64,000 nt of DNA from Heliocybe sulcata (taxonomy: Eukaryota > Basidiomycota > Agaricomycetes > Gloeophyllales > Gloeophyllaceae), in NCBI GenBank assembly GCA_004369045.1, contig ML213535.1, forward strand, positions 124,001-188,000, read 5' to 3'. The position numbers and the translations under genes were made by a program. Below are positions 22,636 to 34,270 of the stretch, one piece after another (the stretch's first letter is position 1; each line of letters starts with the position of its first letter). The notes beneath the pieces were generated by a model that had not been told where the DNA came from, ran no database searches, and saw nothing but the letters and a program-made list of their open reading frames with translations.

Positions 22636-25600
22636 TCAAATACCGGTCCACTCAAATCCCCTATCAATCTTGAACGTCTTCACCAGCGGGGCGGCATCAC
22701 TGCTGGGCCCAACTCTCACCGCGTATTCACCCTTATCAACCACCCACCGATTAATCCTCTCCTCAAAATATGACACAGCATATTTGTCCAACTGAAGGTG
22801 CACCGTCTCGCTCTTGCCTGCAGCGATCGGCACCTTCGCGAACGCCTTCAGCATCAGGGGTACCTGTGTCAGCCCTGGGTCGACTTGGGTCGGGAGGGTG
22901 ATGTAGAGTTGGACGACTTCCGTTCCGGGGATGGCGCTCGTGTTGGTGACCTTGACTGCCGCCGTCAGCTGGAAGTCTCCGTCGGCGAGAGTCGGTTTCG
23001 ACAGCGTGAGGTCTTCGTAGAAGAATGTCGAGTACGACAGGCCGTGGCTAAGGAAGGCGAGATGAGGCTCTCGATGCGCCTGTATATGCTTAATTTTACA
23101 TACCCAAAAGCGAAAGCAGGAGCGATCTTGCGATGGGCGAAATGCTTATAGCCCTGATTGAACGTTCAGAACACTTTGTAGGGACGATGTTTGGTAGAGA
23201 TGCTTACCACGAACAAGTCCTCTCCATAGCGGACCTGAGACAAGAGCATAAGCGTCACAGACATAAATGAGACAAGAGGCGACAATCACCTTTCCATTTT
23301 CCGACATGAAATGCCCATGCGTCGGCAGATCCTCAATTCGCTTAGGGAACGTCAAGGACAATTTACCAGACGGATTGACCTTGCCAAAAAGGACGTCGGC
23401 AATGGCATCACCAGTCGCATTGCCCAGATACCAAGCCTGCACAATAGTGCCAACCGAGTCTGCCCACGGGAGCAAGACCGAAGAGCCCTCAACACGGAGA
23501 AGTCAGCTGCATGAAGGATACGAAACAGCGATCACGTACCGATTGGTTCACCACAATCGTGTTAGGATTGACTTTGTTGACCTTCTCAACCAGCTCATCC
23601 GTACGTCCCGGGAGCGCGAGAGTTGACCTGTCATACCCCTCTGTCTCCCAGTCCGCATTGAGACCCACCACAGCAATGACCACATCCGCCTCCTTCGCCA
23701 GCTCGACCGCCTTCTGCATCTGCTCCTCGGGGTCCTCGACCTCCGCGCCACCAAGGCGCACGCCGGGGTTGGAGTCCATGACGGCCTCGTCCTCATCTCC
23801 GTCGGCAGGACCGCGGACGTTACAGAATTCGACGTAGATATCGTGCGCAACTCCGGCTTTGAGAGGGTATATCCCTCGCTCCTCGACCGTGCCTGCTCCG
23901 AAGAAATATTCGCCGCGCCGCTGGCGCATCCAGTTATCAATGACGAGGTTGCCGTCAACATATAGCTGAGGCAGATCAGTTAACGACGGTACGCAACTAA
24001 AGCGATGTGATAACACTGACCCTAGCTCTCCCGGCCACAGTCAAGCCAAACTCGAAGTTGCAGTCGCGCGGTCTGGGCCGGAGCTTCCCTCGCAGGCGCA
24101 TGGTCCATTTCCAGGTGATGCCCTTGGGATAGGAAGTGCTGATAAAGATCCTCGTTTCGTCGATGAGGCGGGACTCGATAGGTTGCTCAATCGGAACCAG
24201 GCTGTCATCGTCCTCATGCGTGTGCCAGTAGCCCATCCAGCCCCTCTCTCCCGACTCCGTGAAGAGGTCGTAGTCGAGCGACGGCATAGTCATGTATGCT
24301 AATCAGAACGGTCAGATGGCAAATACAATGTGGAAGGAAATCAAATCTACTTCGCGCGCCCTCGTTGAACGTGACCTCGACATTTCCGCCCAAAGCATTG
24401 ACAATACCGTCGTATGGCGAAACGAAGTACGAAGGCTTCAAAGCCGCGGATCCTCCACCAGACAGGACCAGCACCTTCGCATTCCCGCCAACGATAGCGA
24501 CCTTCTTCAGCTTACTCTTATCAAGAGGAAGCAGCCCCCTCTCGTTCTTCAACAGCACAATCGACTCAGCCGCAAGCTTCCGCATCAGCAGCTTATCCTC
24601 CTCGCTCTCCCTTGTATACTCCTGCTTATCTCCGTCCAGCACATCTGGCGCACCTTGCGCACAGCGCTGCACAAGCTCGAGCACCTTCCTAGCGCGCTCC
24701 TTCACCGTGCGCGCCATGATCTTCCGCGAGCCAATGGAGCGGTTCATCAGATCCAGAGTACGCCACTTGTTCGTCCCGGGCATCTCGAGGTCGAGTCCCG
24801 CGTTGATGGCGTGGTCGATGCTGTAGATCCCGAACCAGTCACTCATGATCGTACCGTCAAAGCCCCACTCCCCGCGCAGGATGTCATTGATGAGGTGCGG
24901 GTTCTCGGAGCAGTGAGTCCCGTTGACGCGGTTGTAACTGTTTTCGGTTGGTAAGTAGCGAGGGGCTATGGAGGCCTGGAGATACTAACGCTGTCATGAA
25001 TGACCAGGGCTTTGCGTACTTCTGTGCAAGCATGAAGGGCATTAAGTAGATTTCGCGTAGTGCTCGCTCTGAAAGGATGCTGTCGTACGCCATCCTGTCG
25101 TTCTCCTTGTCGTTACACCTATGGAATATGTAACAAATTGGCACAGACAGCTTGAAGAGAGCGCAACGCACACGAAATGCTTGATACAGATACCAATGCC
25201 ACCATCTTGGACGCCCTTGGTATAAGCGGCGGCGATCATGCCGGAAAGGTGTGGGTCTTCAGAGAAGCTCTCAAAACTCTGTGAAGTTGTATTGCGTCAG
25301 TTACAGCTTTCACGCAATACTGATACCGACTTACACGTCCTCCTAAGGGATTCTTTTAAAGACAATTGGTCTCATTAAGCATTGCCACAGCATGCGCGGC
25401 TCCTTACCCTCTGAATATTGCATGTCGGGCCCAAGAGAACCGATGCTGCCCTCAGTTTGGACTCTGCGGCCAGCAGTTTCAGTCCAACTTCCTCGATCAG
25501 GTCTGTATCCCATGTCGCCCCGAGGGCTGTCGCAGACTAGGGTGAAGGTGTCAGCGGCAGCCATTCAAGTAGGAGAAAGTCTTTGTGACTCACGGGCAGA

Positions 25601-25911
25601 CACTTGGCAGGTGTACCCATAAAGAAATGGTTCCCGCGTATACCTTGGTAATCATGATAAGAGGTTGGAAGGGCCCTTGATCAATTAGACCCACCATTCG
25701 GCCCATCGCTGACCTGAAGGTCATTGTTAGTGGATTATGTCTCATCTGTGTTATGAATGTTGCGTGCCTTTACCGCTGGTATCCCTAGTCGCGACACCTC
25801 GTGCGTATGCCAGAAACCGACGCCAGCTGTCAGCAAGATCGCCTCATCCGTGGTCAGGTTCTCCACAACCTGAGCGATGTCTGCTTTCGCAAAGTCTGAA
25901 GGAGGCATAAC
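22636..25911 (-). CDS. Beta-glucosidase, glycoside hydrolase family 3 with PA14 domain
   Basis: Hydrolyses terminal beta-glucosides from oligosaccharides such as cellobiose or laminaribiose. The start at 25911 ([18 protein letters not shown]) has no signal peptide, so the enzyme is probably intracellular. It has many introns. Domain order follows the Kluyveromyces-type enzymes. The N-terminal barrel has [29 protein letters not shown] and the nucleophile Asp in TIMSDWFG. The second domain has [17 protein letters not shown] and [11 protein letters not shown]14 domain is inserted within it (GWMGYWHT... [12 protein letters not shown]). The second domain then resumes ([51 protein letters not shown]). 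A fibronectin III-like end follows ([20 protein letters not shown]), stopping after GFEWTGI. It runs in the same direction as the next two genes to the right. Confidence 0.9.
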
Positions 25912-26106
25912 GTATTTCACTGGTGGGGTTATCCAAATACACCTAGACGGCTTCACTGAGGGAAAGCGGGGAGGAATAGAGACGCGACAGCGATCTGTCG
26001 ATGTCCGTTATAAGACCTCGGACGGGACATGTCAGTCGGCTAAGTTTCCCCTCGTGAAGAGCGCGTATCCGAGGATTCTCCGTTGTCGCGTTCCGCCTCA
26101 CGCGTT

Positions 26107-26772
26107 CTAACCGAGGTGCGTCGGCTCCCACATCCTGCGGCCGGCGAAATCAGGGCATGTGACAGTACGGTCACCGTTCAAGCCATGTCTAAGTTTAGTC
26201 GATAGATGTCGGGGCAGGGGTCGCCTGATCAAAGTGTTTTCTCTGTACCGTAAAGCAGATAGCGCATCGGAAGGTCGGCCGGAAGTAGTTATGGCTGTCA
26301 GTAAGGACCAGTGGGCGTACATGACAGTTATACGCTCTTGGACTTTTGCCAGTTCCTCAACCAGCAAAATGGCAATGTGGTTCCAGGTCTTGAGAATGGC
26401 ATCGCCAAAATCACCGCCAGCTGGGAGACACTTGGCATTAAATACGCCGAATAGAGGATTCTGTCTGTCCTGGGTTAGTGTTGGCTTTTCTAAGCCTGTA
26501 ACCGAAGTTCAGTGTAACCGAAACTGTAGATCCAGAATACGGGAGTCTCGTACTGGATTCAGATGTTGGCTCTCTCTCGGATAACCACGTAAACAGCTTA
26601 CATCAATGCTGTCTGGTAGAGCCGCAAGGCATTCTGTAGAATCCAAAAGCATCGTTGAGCCTGAGGACCTTACTTGTATGGACAGTAGTATCACGGTATC
26701 TGCTGGCCAACTGGAGCGCGGCAAAAGAATGCCAGTGCGAAACGCGCATGAGGCGTGAGACTTTGGAGGCAC
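26107..26772 (-). CDS. Hypothetical protein, spliced, family unknown
   Basis: Not recognised. Joined segments read ...TMLLDSTECLAALPDSID, then (after an intron of roughly 130 nt starting GTAAGC) DRQNPLFGVFNAKCLPAGGD and FGDAILKTWNHIAILLVEEL. Two more short introns lead to a tail ending RRMWEPTHLG. The splice sites keep phase and the composition is protein-like, with an amphipathic helix in the WNHIAILLVEELAKVQE part. The 5' end is uncertain: 26772 is only the edge of the open exon, where no ATG starts the frame. Position between GH3 and GH128 on the same strand suggests nothing firm about its role. Confidence 0.38.
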
Positions 26773-27147
26773 GTGCCTCTCGATGTGGCTACGGACGCGC
26801 TGCGCAGGAACTCACCTCTGTTGCTGGAATTCCACGATGCCAAGCATAGAGCATTTTGTACGCTAGACAAGGTCACCGGCACTCATTCGAAGGACTAGCT
26901 ACTCGACCTTGACCTACATAACTCGGGAATCACGCATAGAAGCAGTGCTCCAACAAGCCGCGTAATACATCTATTATTGCTGAAAGAACGCGTAGGTACA
27001 TAAGAGACATCAAGTCTTCACAAGATTGGTGTGCAATACAGAATGTAGGGGCTGTGTCCTGCAACCCCTTCAGTAACCGGGCATGCCCAGGATAATCAAT
27101 ATCAAACGTATGCAGAAAAGTGGACGTATCGCGGAAAAATCTCTGCC
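26773..27147. other. Short intergenic stretch
   Basis: Holds the 3' flank of the GH128 gene and possibly the missing 5' exon of the gene at 26107-26772. No clear exon identified. Confidence 0.3.
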
Positions 27148-28105
27148 TCACTGGGCAGATTGGTACGTCTTGCCCAAATTTGAGAGACTGCCGTCCGAGT
27201 TGACGAAAGTGCCGACAAAGTCGCCGAAGTACGCGTAGCGTTCGACGGACGACAGGCCGTCCAAGAACGGCTCCATAGTACTGAGGAAGGTCTGTTGGTC
27301 GGAAGTTGCCCCAGAGGCACCGAACTCGGTCACCCAGACAGGCTTGTTATACTTCGTACCTGTAGCGAAGATGCGAGTAAGCAAAGTGTTCTTTTGGCTG
27401 CGAAGACGGATGTGAATGCAACTCACCGACACTGCTGATATAATTCTGGAAATAGGCAACATTGGACGCAGCGTCGTAGATGTGGATGGCGATGGCGTCG
27501 ATTGTACACCCGGTACACGCAGTCATAAACTCATCCATCCAAGCGAGACCCATGGGCGCTCCGCCGTTCGTGACAGCTGGAGAGACGAGCTTAGCTTTAC
27601 CGGCAAACGGCTCCATGTACTGCTTCCACGCCGCCGCCGCATCTTGTGGGCTGATGTTCGATTGCGACGACAGGTCAGGCTCGTTGAAGCTGGAAAGAAA
27701 AGAGGTGAGCTAAAGCATACGGAGAACCCTGACGCATACATACCCGAGCAGATGAGTGGATCCTGCCGCTATTGCTGCATTGGCGTTGGCGTTCCAGTTG
27801 GTCGTGTGGTCACTGGAGGTGCCCCACAACATGGGCACATATTCGACTCCAGAAGGCAAGTTTCCGCTCTTCTGCGAGTCCCAGTTATAGGCCCAAGAGA
27901 CACTGTAAGGCACATGAGGGGCGTTCTATATAGCTATATCGTCTGCAGTATCATGATCGCACCTGCTCCCGAAACTGGTGGTAGCGCTGACGTCGTTGAA
28001 TCCAAGACCTTTCTTGACGGTGGACTGGCGCTTGCACGTCGGGGCAGCAAAAGCGACACCAGCCGCGAGTAATGAGAGAGCGGAAGCGAAGAGAGTGAAC
28101 TTCAT
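27148..28105 (-). CDS. Secreted glycoside hydrolase family 128 endo-beta-1,3-glucanase
   Basis: Asl1-type enzyme that cuts beta-1,3-glucan, typically in fungal cell-wall remodelling or mushroom autolysis. The start at 28105 gives a signal peptide (MKFTLFASALSLLAAGVAFA). Joined exons give about 260 residues. The family opening KKGLGFNDVSATTSFGSSV SWAYNW is restored when the first intron ends at the AG inside GCCTTACAG. The acid/base Glu lies in FNEPD and the nucleophile Glu in VWVTEFGA. Also visible are PMLWG, SPAVTNGGAPMGLAWMDEF, IDAIAIHIYD and the ending FGDFVGTFVNSDGSLSNLG. It stops after GKTYQSAQ, with no carbohydrate-binding module. Confidence 0.92.
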
Positions 28106-28286
28106 AGCAGCAATAATAAGAATAACTTCGACGATAGCGAGTGACTTAGATAGCAAAGAGAGTGGCGTCCTAGAATTTGGACGAAGGAATGACTGGGCTG
28201 CTATAAAGCAAAGACCACGACGGAGCAAGCAGGCAGAACAAGCAGAGATGAAAAGCGGATGAAGGGACATTCGCTGTTCATATCTG

Positions 28287-28294
28287 CTTATATA
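28287..28294 (-). promoter_or_regulatory. TATA-box-like element of the GH128 gene
   Basis: Minus-strand TATATAAG about 180 bp before the GH128 start codon, in the only long upstream region of that gene. The distance implies a 5' leader of roughly 150 nt. Inferred from sequence and position only. Confidence 0.35.
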
Positions 28295-30102
28295 CTGCGG
28301 TCCCGCGTGTGTTTCTGGATCATGCCGTTAGTAGCTTTTCTGATAGCCATCTGTTACGCCGGTGATGTCTTGCCCATAAGAGTGATACAGCCAGGAATAG
28401 AGCAACTAAAGATGGGACGTCGGTACCTCGGTTCCAGACCAGACAAGGATCCTGCGAGCGCTGTTTGATGCGAGTTGCAACGTATATATCCCTGCGCTAG
28501 CTTGATGCTGCATGACGGAAAGGAGACCAGAGCGCTGAGGGCACCTCGACTGGTCGCATATGTATCCAACAGGCAGAAGGCAGTCAACCTAACTGAAGGC
28601 GGCAAGGAACTTCCTCCAGGCGGCACAGTTCTGAGAGTTCAGGAACAAGTTGTGGCGCGCAGCGCGGCGTGCCGGTCGCGGCATGCACTTACGAAGGACA
28701 GACCCGGAACAGTCCCTCTACTTCAAATTTTTTGCTGCTGTTGTTTACTTGCATCTGTCAAGTGCATGGAGGAATACAGCAGAGATATGCTTATTGCTAG
28801 TGATATCAAAAAGCATCTCCGTAGTCGTCAGCGACGGTATATGGCAGACACGAGGACGTTTCCGGGGTCAAACCCTCCGGAGTTGTTCTCGTCGTTATAT
28901 TCGGGACTGAATACTGAGTACTGAGCTTCGCTTGACCCTTCGCCTCGACGTCTCACTTCTCCCTGCATCCTTTCACGTTGCAATTTAATCCAGTGCAGAA
29001 CGCTTGCTATGTCCAGCAGAGCTGATGCGCACGAGGCTACCCTCATGCTACGAGCTCAATTAATATTGCTGCTCGAACCAGGGTTCGAATTCGCCAGCGG
29101 AGACTTCAAATTCTTGTGGAAATATCACCGCTACATCTTCTCTGACGACCAAAATGTGATACCTTCAAACGTCGTCCTGGTTCTCTGCTTTCTCGTATAT
29201 GGATGACGTTCCTCGTCAGCGAAGGACATTGCATCCGTGACTCTAATGAGTAAAGCAACACGTTCATGATGCGGACCGCGGGCTATGGGCTCGCCCAGGC
29301 GGAATCCATGCTTTTACGTACCTGCGACTCTAGAGATTAGCGTTAATCCTCCCAGTCAAGGCCGTCTGATCGTTGCGTATGCCTTTCGTCTGCACGCCGC
29401 CCGCGGAACCTGGCTGTCGTCTTTAACTTTAAGATCGCGACAAAATATTCAAAACAGACCCTAAGGGATACTAGGGTACCAATACAATGTCTGGCAGAAA
29501 AACACTGTCAGATATCTGAGTCTAAGAAGCTGTGGCGGGCTGGATAGACCGCGGGGCCACACGCGTTTCGATCACGTGCTGTAATATTGTGGCCACGATG
29601 AGATGTGGCATTCTTGAGCTGCATGACCGTTCATGCATTTCCTAGCCTAGAGAAGGCTAAGATAAACCAGATAAAGTGCTAGTTTCGTATGACTTCACAA
29701 CTGTGATCATATATTTACTATTACTATACTTGACGGGAGGAACAGATCTGAACCCGAGGCCACTACCTGACCATCACTTGTCACTCGTGGATCGCAACGA
29801 GAAGTAGCAAAAGATGAAAAGCAGCCAAGAAAAAGATTAAAGTAACACACACAAAGTCTAATAGCCAAGAGCCATAAAACCCTGTCAATGTGCTATGAGA
29901 GCGAATCTGTAGACAGAGGTTCAGATGTGAGCCAGTTCGTTGCTAACGACCGCGCTCTCTTGCTGTTTCTCGTGTATCTTCGTCTTAAGATTCTCTTCGT
30001 CCATTCCCCGCTGTCCAGCAACCACTTCACTTGCAAAGAAGTACGCGTACTTCAAGCATCTATAGCAATACATCCAAGTCTGTTCCATTCAAACGGACAT
30101 AG
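28295..30102. other. Long intergenic region between GH128 promoter and Rap1 3' end
   Basis: About 1.8 kb with no recognised gene. Short frames around 28475-29200 overlap on both strands and show no domain. A GGTTCGAATTC at 29081-29091 lacks a pairing stem and is not a tRNA. It contains the upstream region of GH128 and the 3' flank of the Rap1 gene. Confidence 0.4.
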
Positions 30103-33100
30103 CTATATATAAGCGCTATATAGAGCCGCAGTGCGTTTCCGAGCTTGTCCCTTCCCTACCGGACCTCGGACCGCCCTATCTGTATGCCCAGCACCAGTCA
30201 GCGAGGGGTGAACAACAGAGTGCTCGCCGTTCAGGTCGCTGGCGCCTCGCTTTATTTCCGACCGAGACCTATCCCGCAAATCAATAACCGGGCCGTCGTC
30301 GACTCGCGATGGTTCATCGACTGGCGCCTTCTCCCGTGCAGACACCGCTGTGTCCGTCTCCCTCAACTTCCTAACCTTGCGAGGCGAGAGGCCGCCCAAC
30401 GTCGACTTCCTCCGCTCTCTCCGTCGTGCCTCCTTTTCGCGGCCCGCATTGGCTAATCTAGTATATTCAGCGGCACGAGAAGTTCTCGGCGGACGATACT
30501 CATTCCCTTCTGAGTCCGCAGGAACCCAGTGAAGCGCCGACGGCCGACCGCGATCTTGTGAGACTGAGCGAGGTCCATGGGGCGGAGCTGCTCCGACACC
30601 CTCGTCGCGAACATCCACCATGCCATCGTCTTCCTCCGACAGTTCATCTGCCGATCCAGACGTCGAAGCAGCGTCCGAAGCTAACACATACCGCCCAGAC
30701 AGCCTCTTCATAGCCATCTGCTGAGCCGCTCTGCGCATATCCCTGAGAATCCCGTCCGTCTCCTCAAAGTCCTTCGTAGCCTCAAACACCTCGTACACGA
30801 CCTGTTTCTGAAAGCCGTGGTTCTGAGCCATTCCGTCGAGAAGCAAGTTAGTCCCCAGCTGCATTGCCAAATGCTGATCAGATGGATGCTCTGGTGATGG
30901 TGGCGGCGGAGGCGAAATTCGAGCAGTTGTAGCAGCAGAGGTATTCCGAGATGAGTAGCGCAGCGGCGGCATCCGAGGCCCAGGCATAGAGTAACCTCTT
31001 CGCCTTTCCGGGATAGGCCTCGCAGAAGTCGAGTTCACGGGTTCGGGACGTAAGACACGGGCTGGCAATGTCCTGCGACGGTTGTCCTTCAAGTAGCCCT
31101 CGTTCATTTGTACTCCGAGGGTGCTGATAGACTCGGGTACCGTCCCTTGCATCGCTTTATCGTCTGCCTCATCCTCTGACGATTCGTCAGCGGAAGGTGC
31201 AAACGGATTTTGCTCCACCGATCCAACAACAGAAGGCTGCGCAGGTGAACTATGATAATCTCCTGCGGCCTCGGTAGTCGTATCCGGATCTTGAGCAACA
31301 GAGAAATCAACCCGACGGAAACTGGATGGCCCAGCAAAAGCATCGGCAGAGGGGGTACGCATCGAAGCTTGTTCACCACGGATATAGCCCTCTATGAACC
31401 TCTGCATGCTGCTCCTCCGCGCAGGGGTCTTTGCAGGGGTCTTCAAGTTAGCGGGCTCCGAAGAAGAATCGATAATCGGCGGCATAGGAGTTGCTTCAGG
31501 CCGGCTCTCACGTGCTTCACCCAAAGATCCATGACTCGGCCCAGCGGGGGTGAAAGGGGATTTCAACATCGCAGCCACCATCTCCTGCACACCACTGCGC
31601 ACTTCCCTGCGCCGCCGGTACCCGTTCCCTTCCTCAGGCACAACCTGACTGAACGGATGATGCAGGCCACCCGCATCCCCACCCTCACCCGCATCCACCT
31701 CCCGTGCTTTACCCTTCCCCTTATCCACTTTCCGGCTCTCCTGCTTCTCCTTCTTACTTCTCAACGACGCGCCCCTCACAGGCGGCCAATTCTCATCACC
31801 ACCGTCCTCGTCCTCGTCATCCACCCCGCTCGCCCTCTTCCCATTCCGGCTGAACCGCGCCCTGCCCTGTGCGTCAGTAAATACTCTCGAGAACGGGCCC
31901 TCTACCAGCTTCGGCGGCTCTCTGTGCCTCTCTTTGTGCTGCACAGCGCCTCTTGCGGGTGTGGGCGGCACGGATTCGAAGATGTTCTCCTCCTCGTCTC
32001 CGTGAGTGTACGGCAGTATCTCAGGCGTGCGACTGCGCTTTCGTCTGCGGAACACCGGCGTGGCCTGAGAAGACAGATTCACATCTACTGGCGCTCGTTG
32101 TTGGCTCCGTAAGAGGCTCGGTGTAAACTGGAGGGAGGTTTCAGAGGCGACGGGCGATGCGGGACCGGAGACTGGCGGTGTGGGCTCTTGGCGTACGCCT
32201 GAAGATCGAACTGAAGGATTGCTAGCAGGAAGACGCTGGGATGTGGGTTTCTGCTTGGCCTCGGGAGAGGGTACGGCGAACGCGCCGGGCATGGCTTGAC
32301 TCGGGAGCTCGGGTTTCGATCCTGGATGAGAGGAATGGAGGTTGGCGATATCGGGATAGATGCGAGAGTAGCCGCGCGGGCTCCTGGGTTCTGCGTCCAC
32401 AGGAGAGGCCGAGCGACGCGTAGATTGGAGCTGCCGAGACATGGAACTGCGGAAGTTTGGCATCGTCGTATAGGAAGATAAAAGTAACACTCACCTTGGC
32501 CGCACGTCGCCTTCAGATTCAGATTCAGGATCTCCCGCTTCGGGTGTTTCAGAAGCCGAAGGCGAGTGGGTAAGGAGGACCGTGATATCAGCTTCATCCT
32601 CCATCTCCTCCGATGCTCCCGCATCCTCCGAGTCTGAAGATTCGTCGAAGATGTTGCCAGAATAGTCCTCGGAGGGCGCTGGTACGATGAGCTCTTTTGC
32701 AGCGACTACGGAAGGTGCTCGACCTCCGTTGTCGTTAGAAACCGGCCGCGCAGACGCACGCACATCGGCTTCATGTATAGGAGGTACAGTATCGTCCGGC
32801 TGATCCTCCAAAATCGGTCTGGAACGATTTGACGCATCATTTACACCGGCCTGTGGTTGCTTTCCATCGCCTGCTTGCCCGGAAGCATCTTTGCTGCTGG
32901 AGACAGCCCCCGCGGTGGTCCCTCTCGCCGAACTTCTCGTATCTTTGATGGTGCGGACCGTCCGAGCTTCGACTGGCTTTGCGATTCGTGGACGTACCGG
33001 CTCGGCTTTTCCCTCCTGTCCATCGACTCTCTTCCTAACGGGTTCTTTCCCCTTGCCCTCCACAGATTGCTTCTTCTCTGCTACCTTTGCATTTCCGACG

Positions 33101-33527
33101 CCCGATTTGTGCTTAGTAGACATAGCACTGAGGCCCTCCTCTGATTGAAGTCTGCGGATACGCCTGTCAATCTCTGCCTGATTTTTCTTGTAATGTTCCC
33201 GCCATGATTGCCAGGTGTGGCGGGCTCCCCAGGGCCACTTATCAGGCTAGAAGGTGTTCAGAGTGAGCGAAGACCTGAGTAGACCAGTCTTACATTGTCT
33301 TCTAGTTTCTTATACAGATTATTACCCATTCGACCCTGCAAGCCGGGATTCTCCACCGCAATATATTGAGCAAGACACAATGTATCTTGACGTGTATACT
33401 CTGTACGTCTGCTGGGGTATTGAGACGTGAATTTCAGTGTGAAGTCAGTGAGACTCTGGGTAGGTGCACGTACAGCGCCATTCTGAGATAAGTGGAGGCT
33501 CGTTCCTGGAACTAGCTTGTATATCAA
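30103..33527 (-). CDS. Rap1-type telomere-binding protein (Myb domain, disordered middle, C-terminal helical domain)
   Basis: Shelterin-type protein expected to act at telomeres and in silencing. The first well-defined exons give a Myb-like domain: RRTEYTRQDTLCLAQYIA, then RMGNNLYKKLEDN, spliced to PDKWPWGARHTWQSWREHYK and NQAEIDRRIRRLQ. The WPW-RHTWQSWREHY block is the signature of fungal Rap1 Myb domains. A very long disordered region follows (charged, Ser/Pro-rich, with KR clusters), crossed by one intron near 32461-32505. Towards the end an ordered helical stretch (LAMQLGTNLLLDGMAQNHGF, QKQVVYEVFEATKDFEETDG) resembles a Rap1 C-terminal protein-interaction domain; that match is tentative. 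The N-terminus, including a possible BRCT domain, lies upstream of 33527 and is not resolved. The frame edge is not an ATG. Confidence 0.75.
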
Positions 33528-34220
33528 ACACTATTAACCACGGTATACTTCGAGGATCTGAGGTCGTTGCACACGGCAGTCGTCGGGTCTGCGACGTGTC
33601 TGAGACTGCGCGAGTCCTTCTGCCACAATGCAATGCAAAAGAGCTGCACAAGTAGTACCCAGTAATGCACAGCGAAGCCAGAATACTTGCAGCAGGAATG
33701 TAGCCACAAGACGCGGACTGTCAGGGTAGAACGCAACGCGAGGATCACAATATCGAAAGTATCACGTGCAATTTCCTGATGTGACCGGTGTCACTATTTG
33801 TGCAAATGTGGTTAGTGGCTGCTGTTAGTGGCTGCTGCGACTACGGGCGCGGGGTGATCTCCAAGTTACTGCTCGACCTGCCATCAAAACCGTGCAGAAA
33901 ACGCTACTGATGGAGAGCTGCTCCAGCCAGTATCACTGAAAACGCAGACACAGATGCAGGACACTTCCTTGAATTTACAGTCAACGAATGGCAAGCCAGC
34001 TGACGCCACTTCGTACGTCTTGCTGCCGGCGAGTACTCACCGATGGGCAGCTTGTATTAACCTTCGTGAGTTGGATCTGATGCTAATATTAACTGCAGAT
34101 CTCTGGACCGGCGGCGAGAGAGCGCCTCGGTCATGTGGACCAAGCAAAGAAGCTTCGCATGCCCGGTCAGCTGCTCTCGACGACATGATCCCAAATTTAT
34201 GTGCCTGTAACAGCAGACGG
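33528..34220. other. Region between divergent Rap1 and GH31 genes
   Basis: Probably holds the unresolved 5' exons of the Rap1 gene (frames around 33530-33750, minus) and the GH31 promoter. A direct duplication of gttagtggctgct occurs near 33810-33836. Nothing else is supported. Confidence 0.4.
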
Positions 34221-34226
34221 TATAAA
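34221..34226 (+). promoter_or_regulatory. TATA box of the GH31 gene
   Basis: TATAAA 45-50 bp before the GH31 start codon at 34271, a short-leader arrangement common in highly expressed secreted fungal enzymes. Inferred from sequence and position. Confidence 0.5.
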
Positions 34227-34270
34227 TGGGCTACTGCATTGCACCGTAATGGACCGACGTACACCCCACT

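Noticed and set aside
31252-32112. 286-codon plus-strand frame
   Set aside because: It is antisense to the disordered region of the Rap1 gene and consists of His/Arg/Leu-rich low complexity, typical of a shadow.
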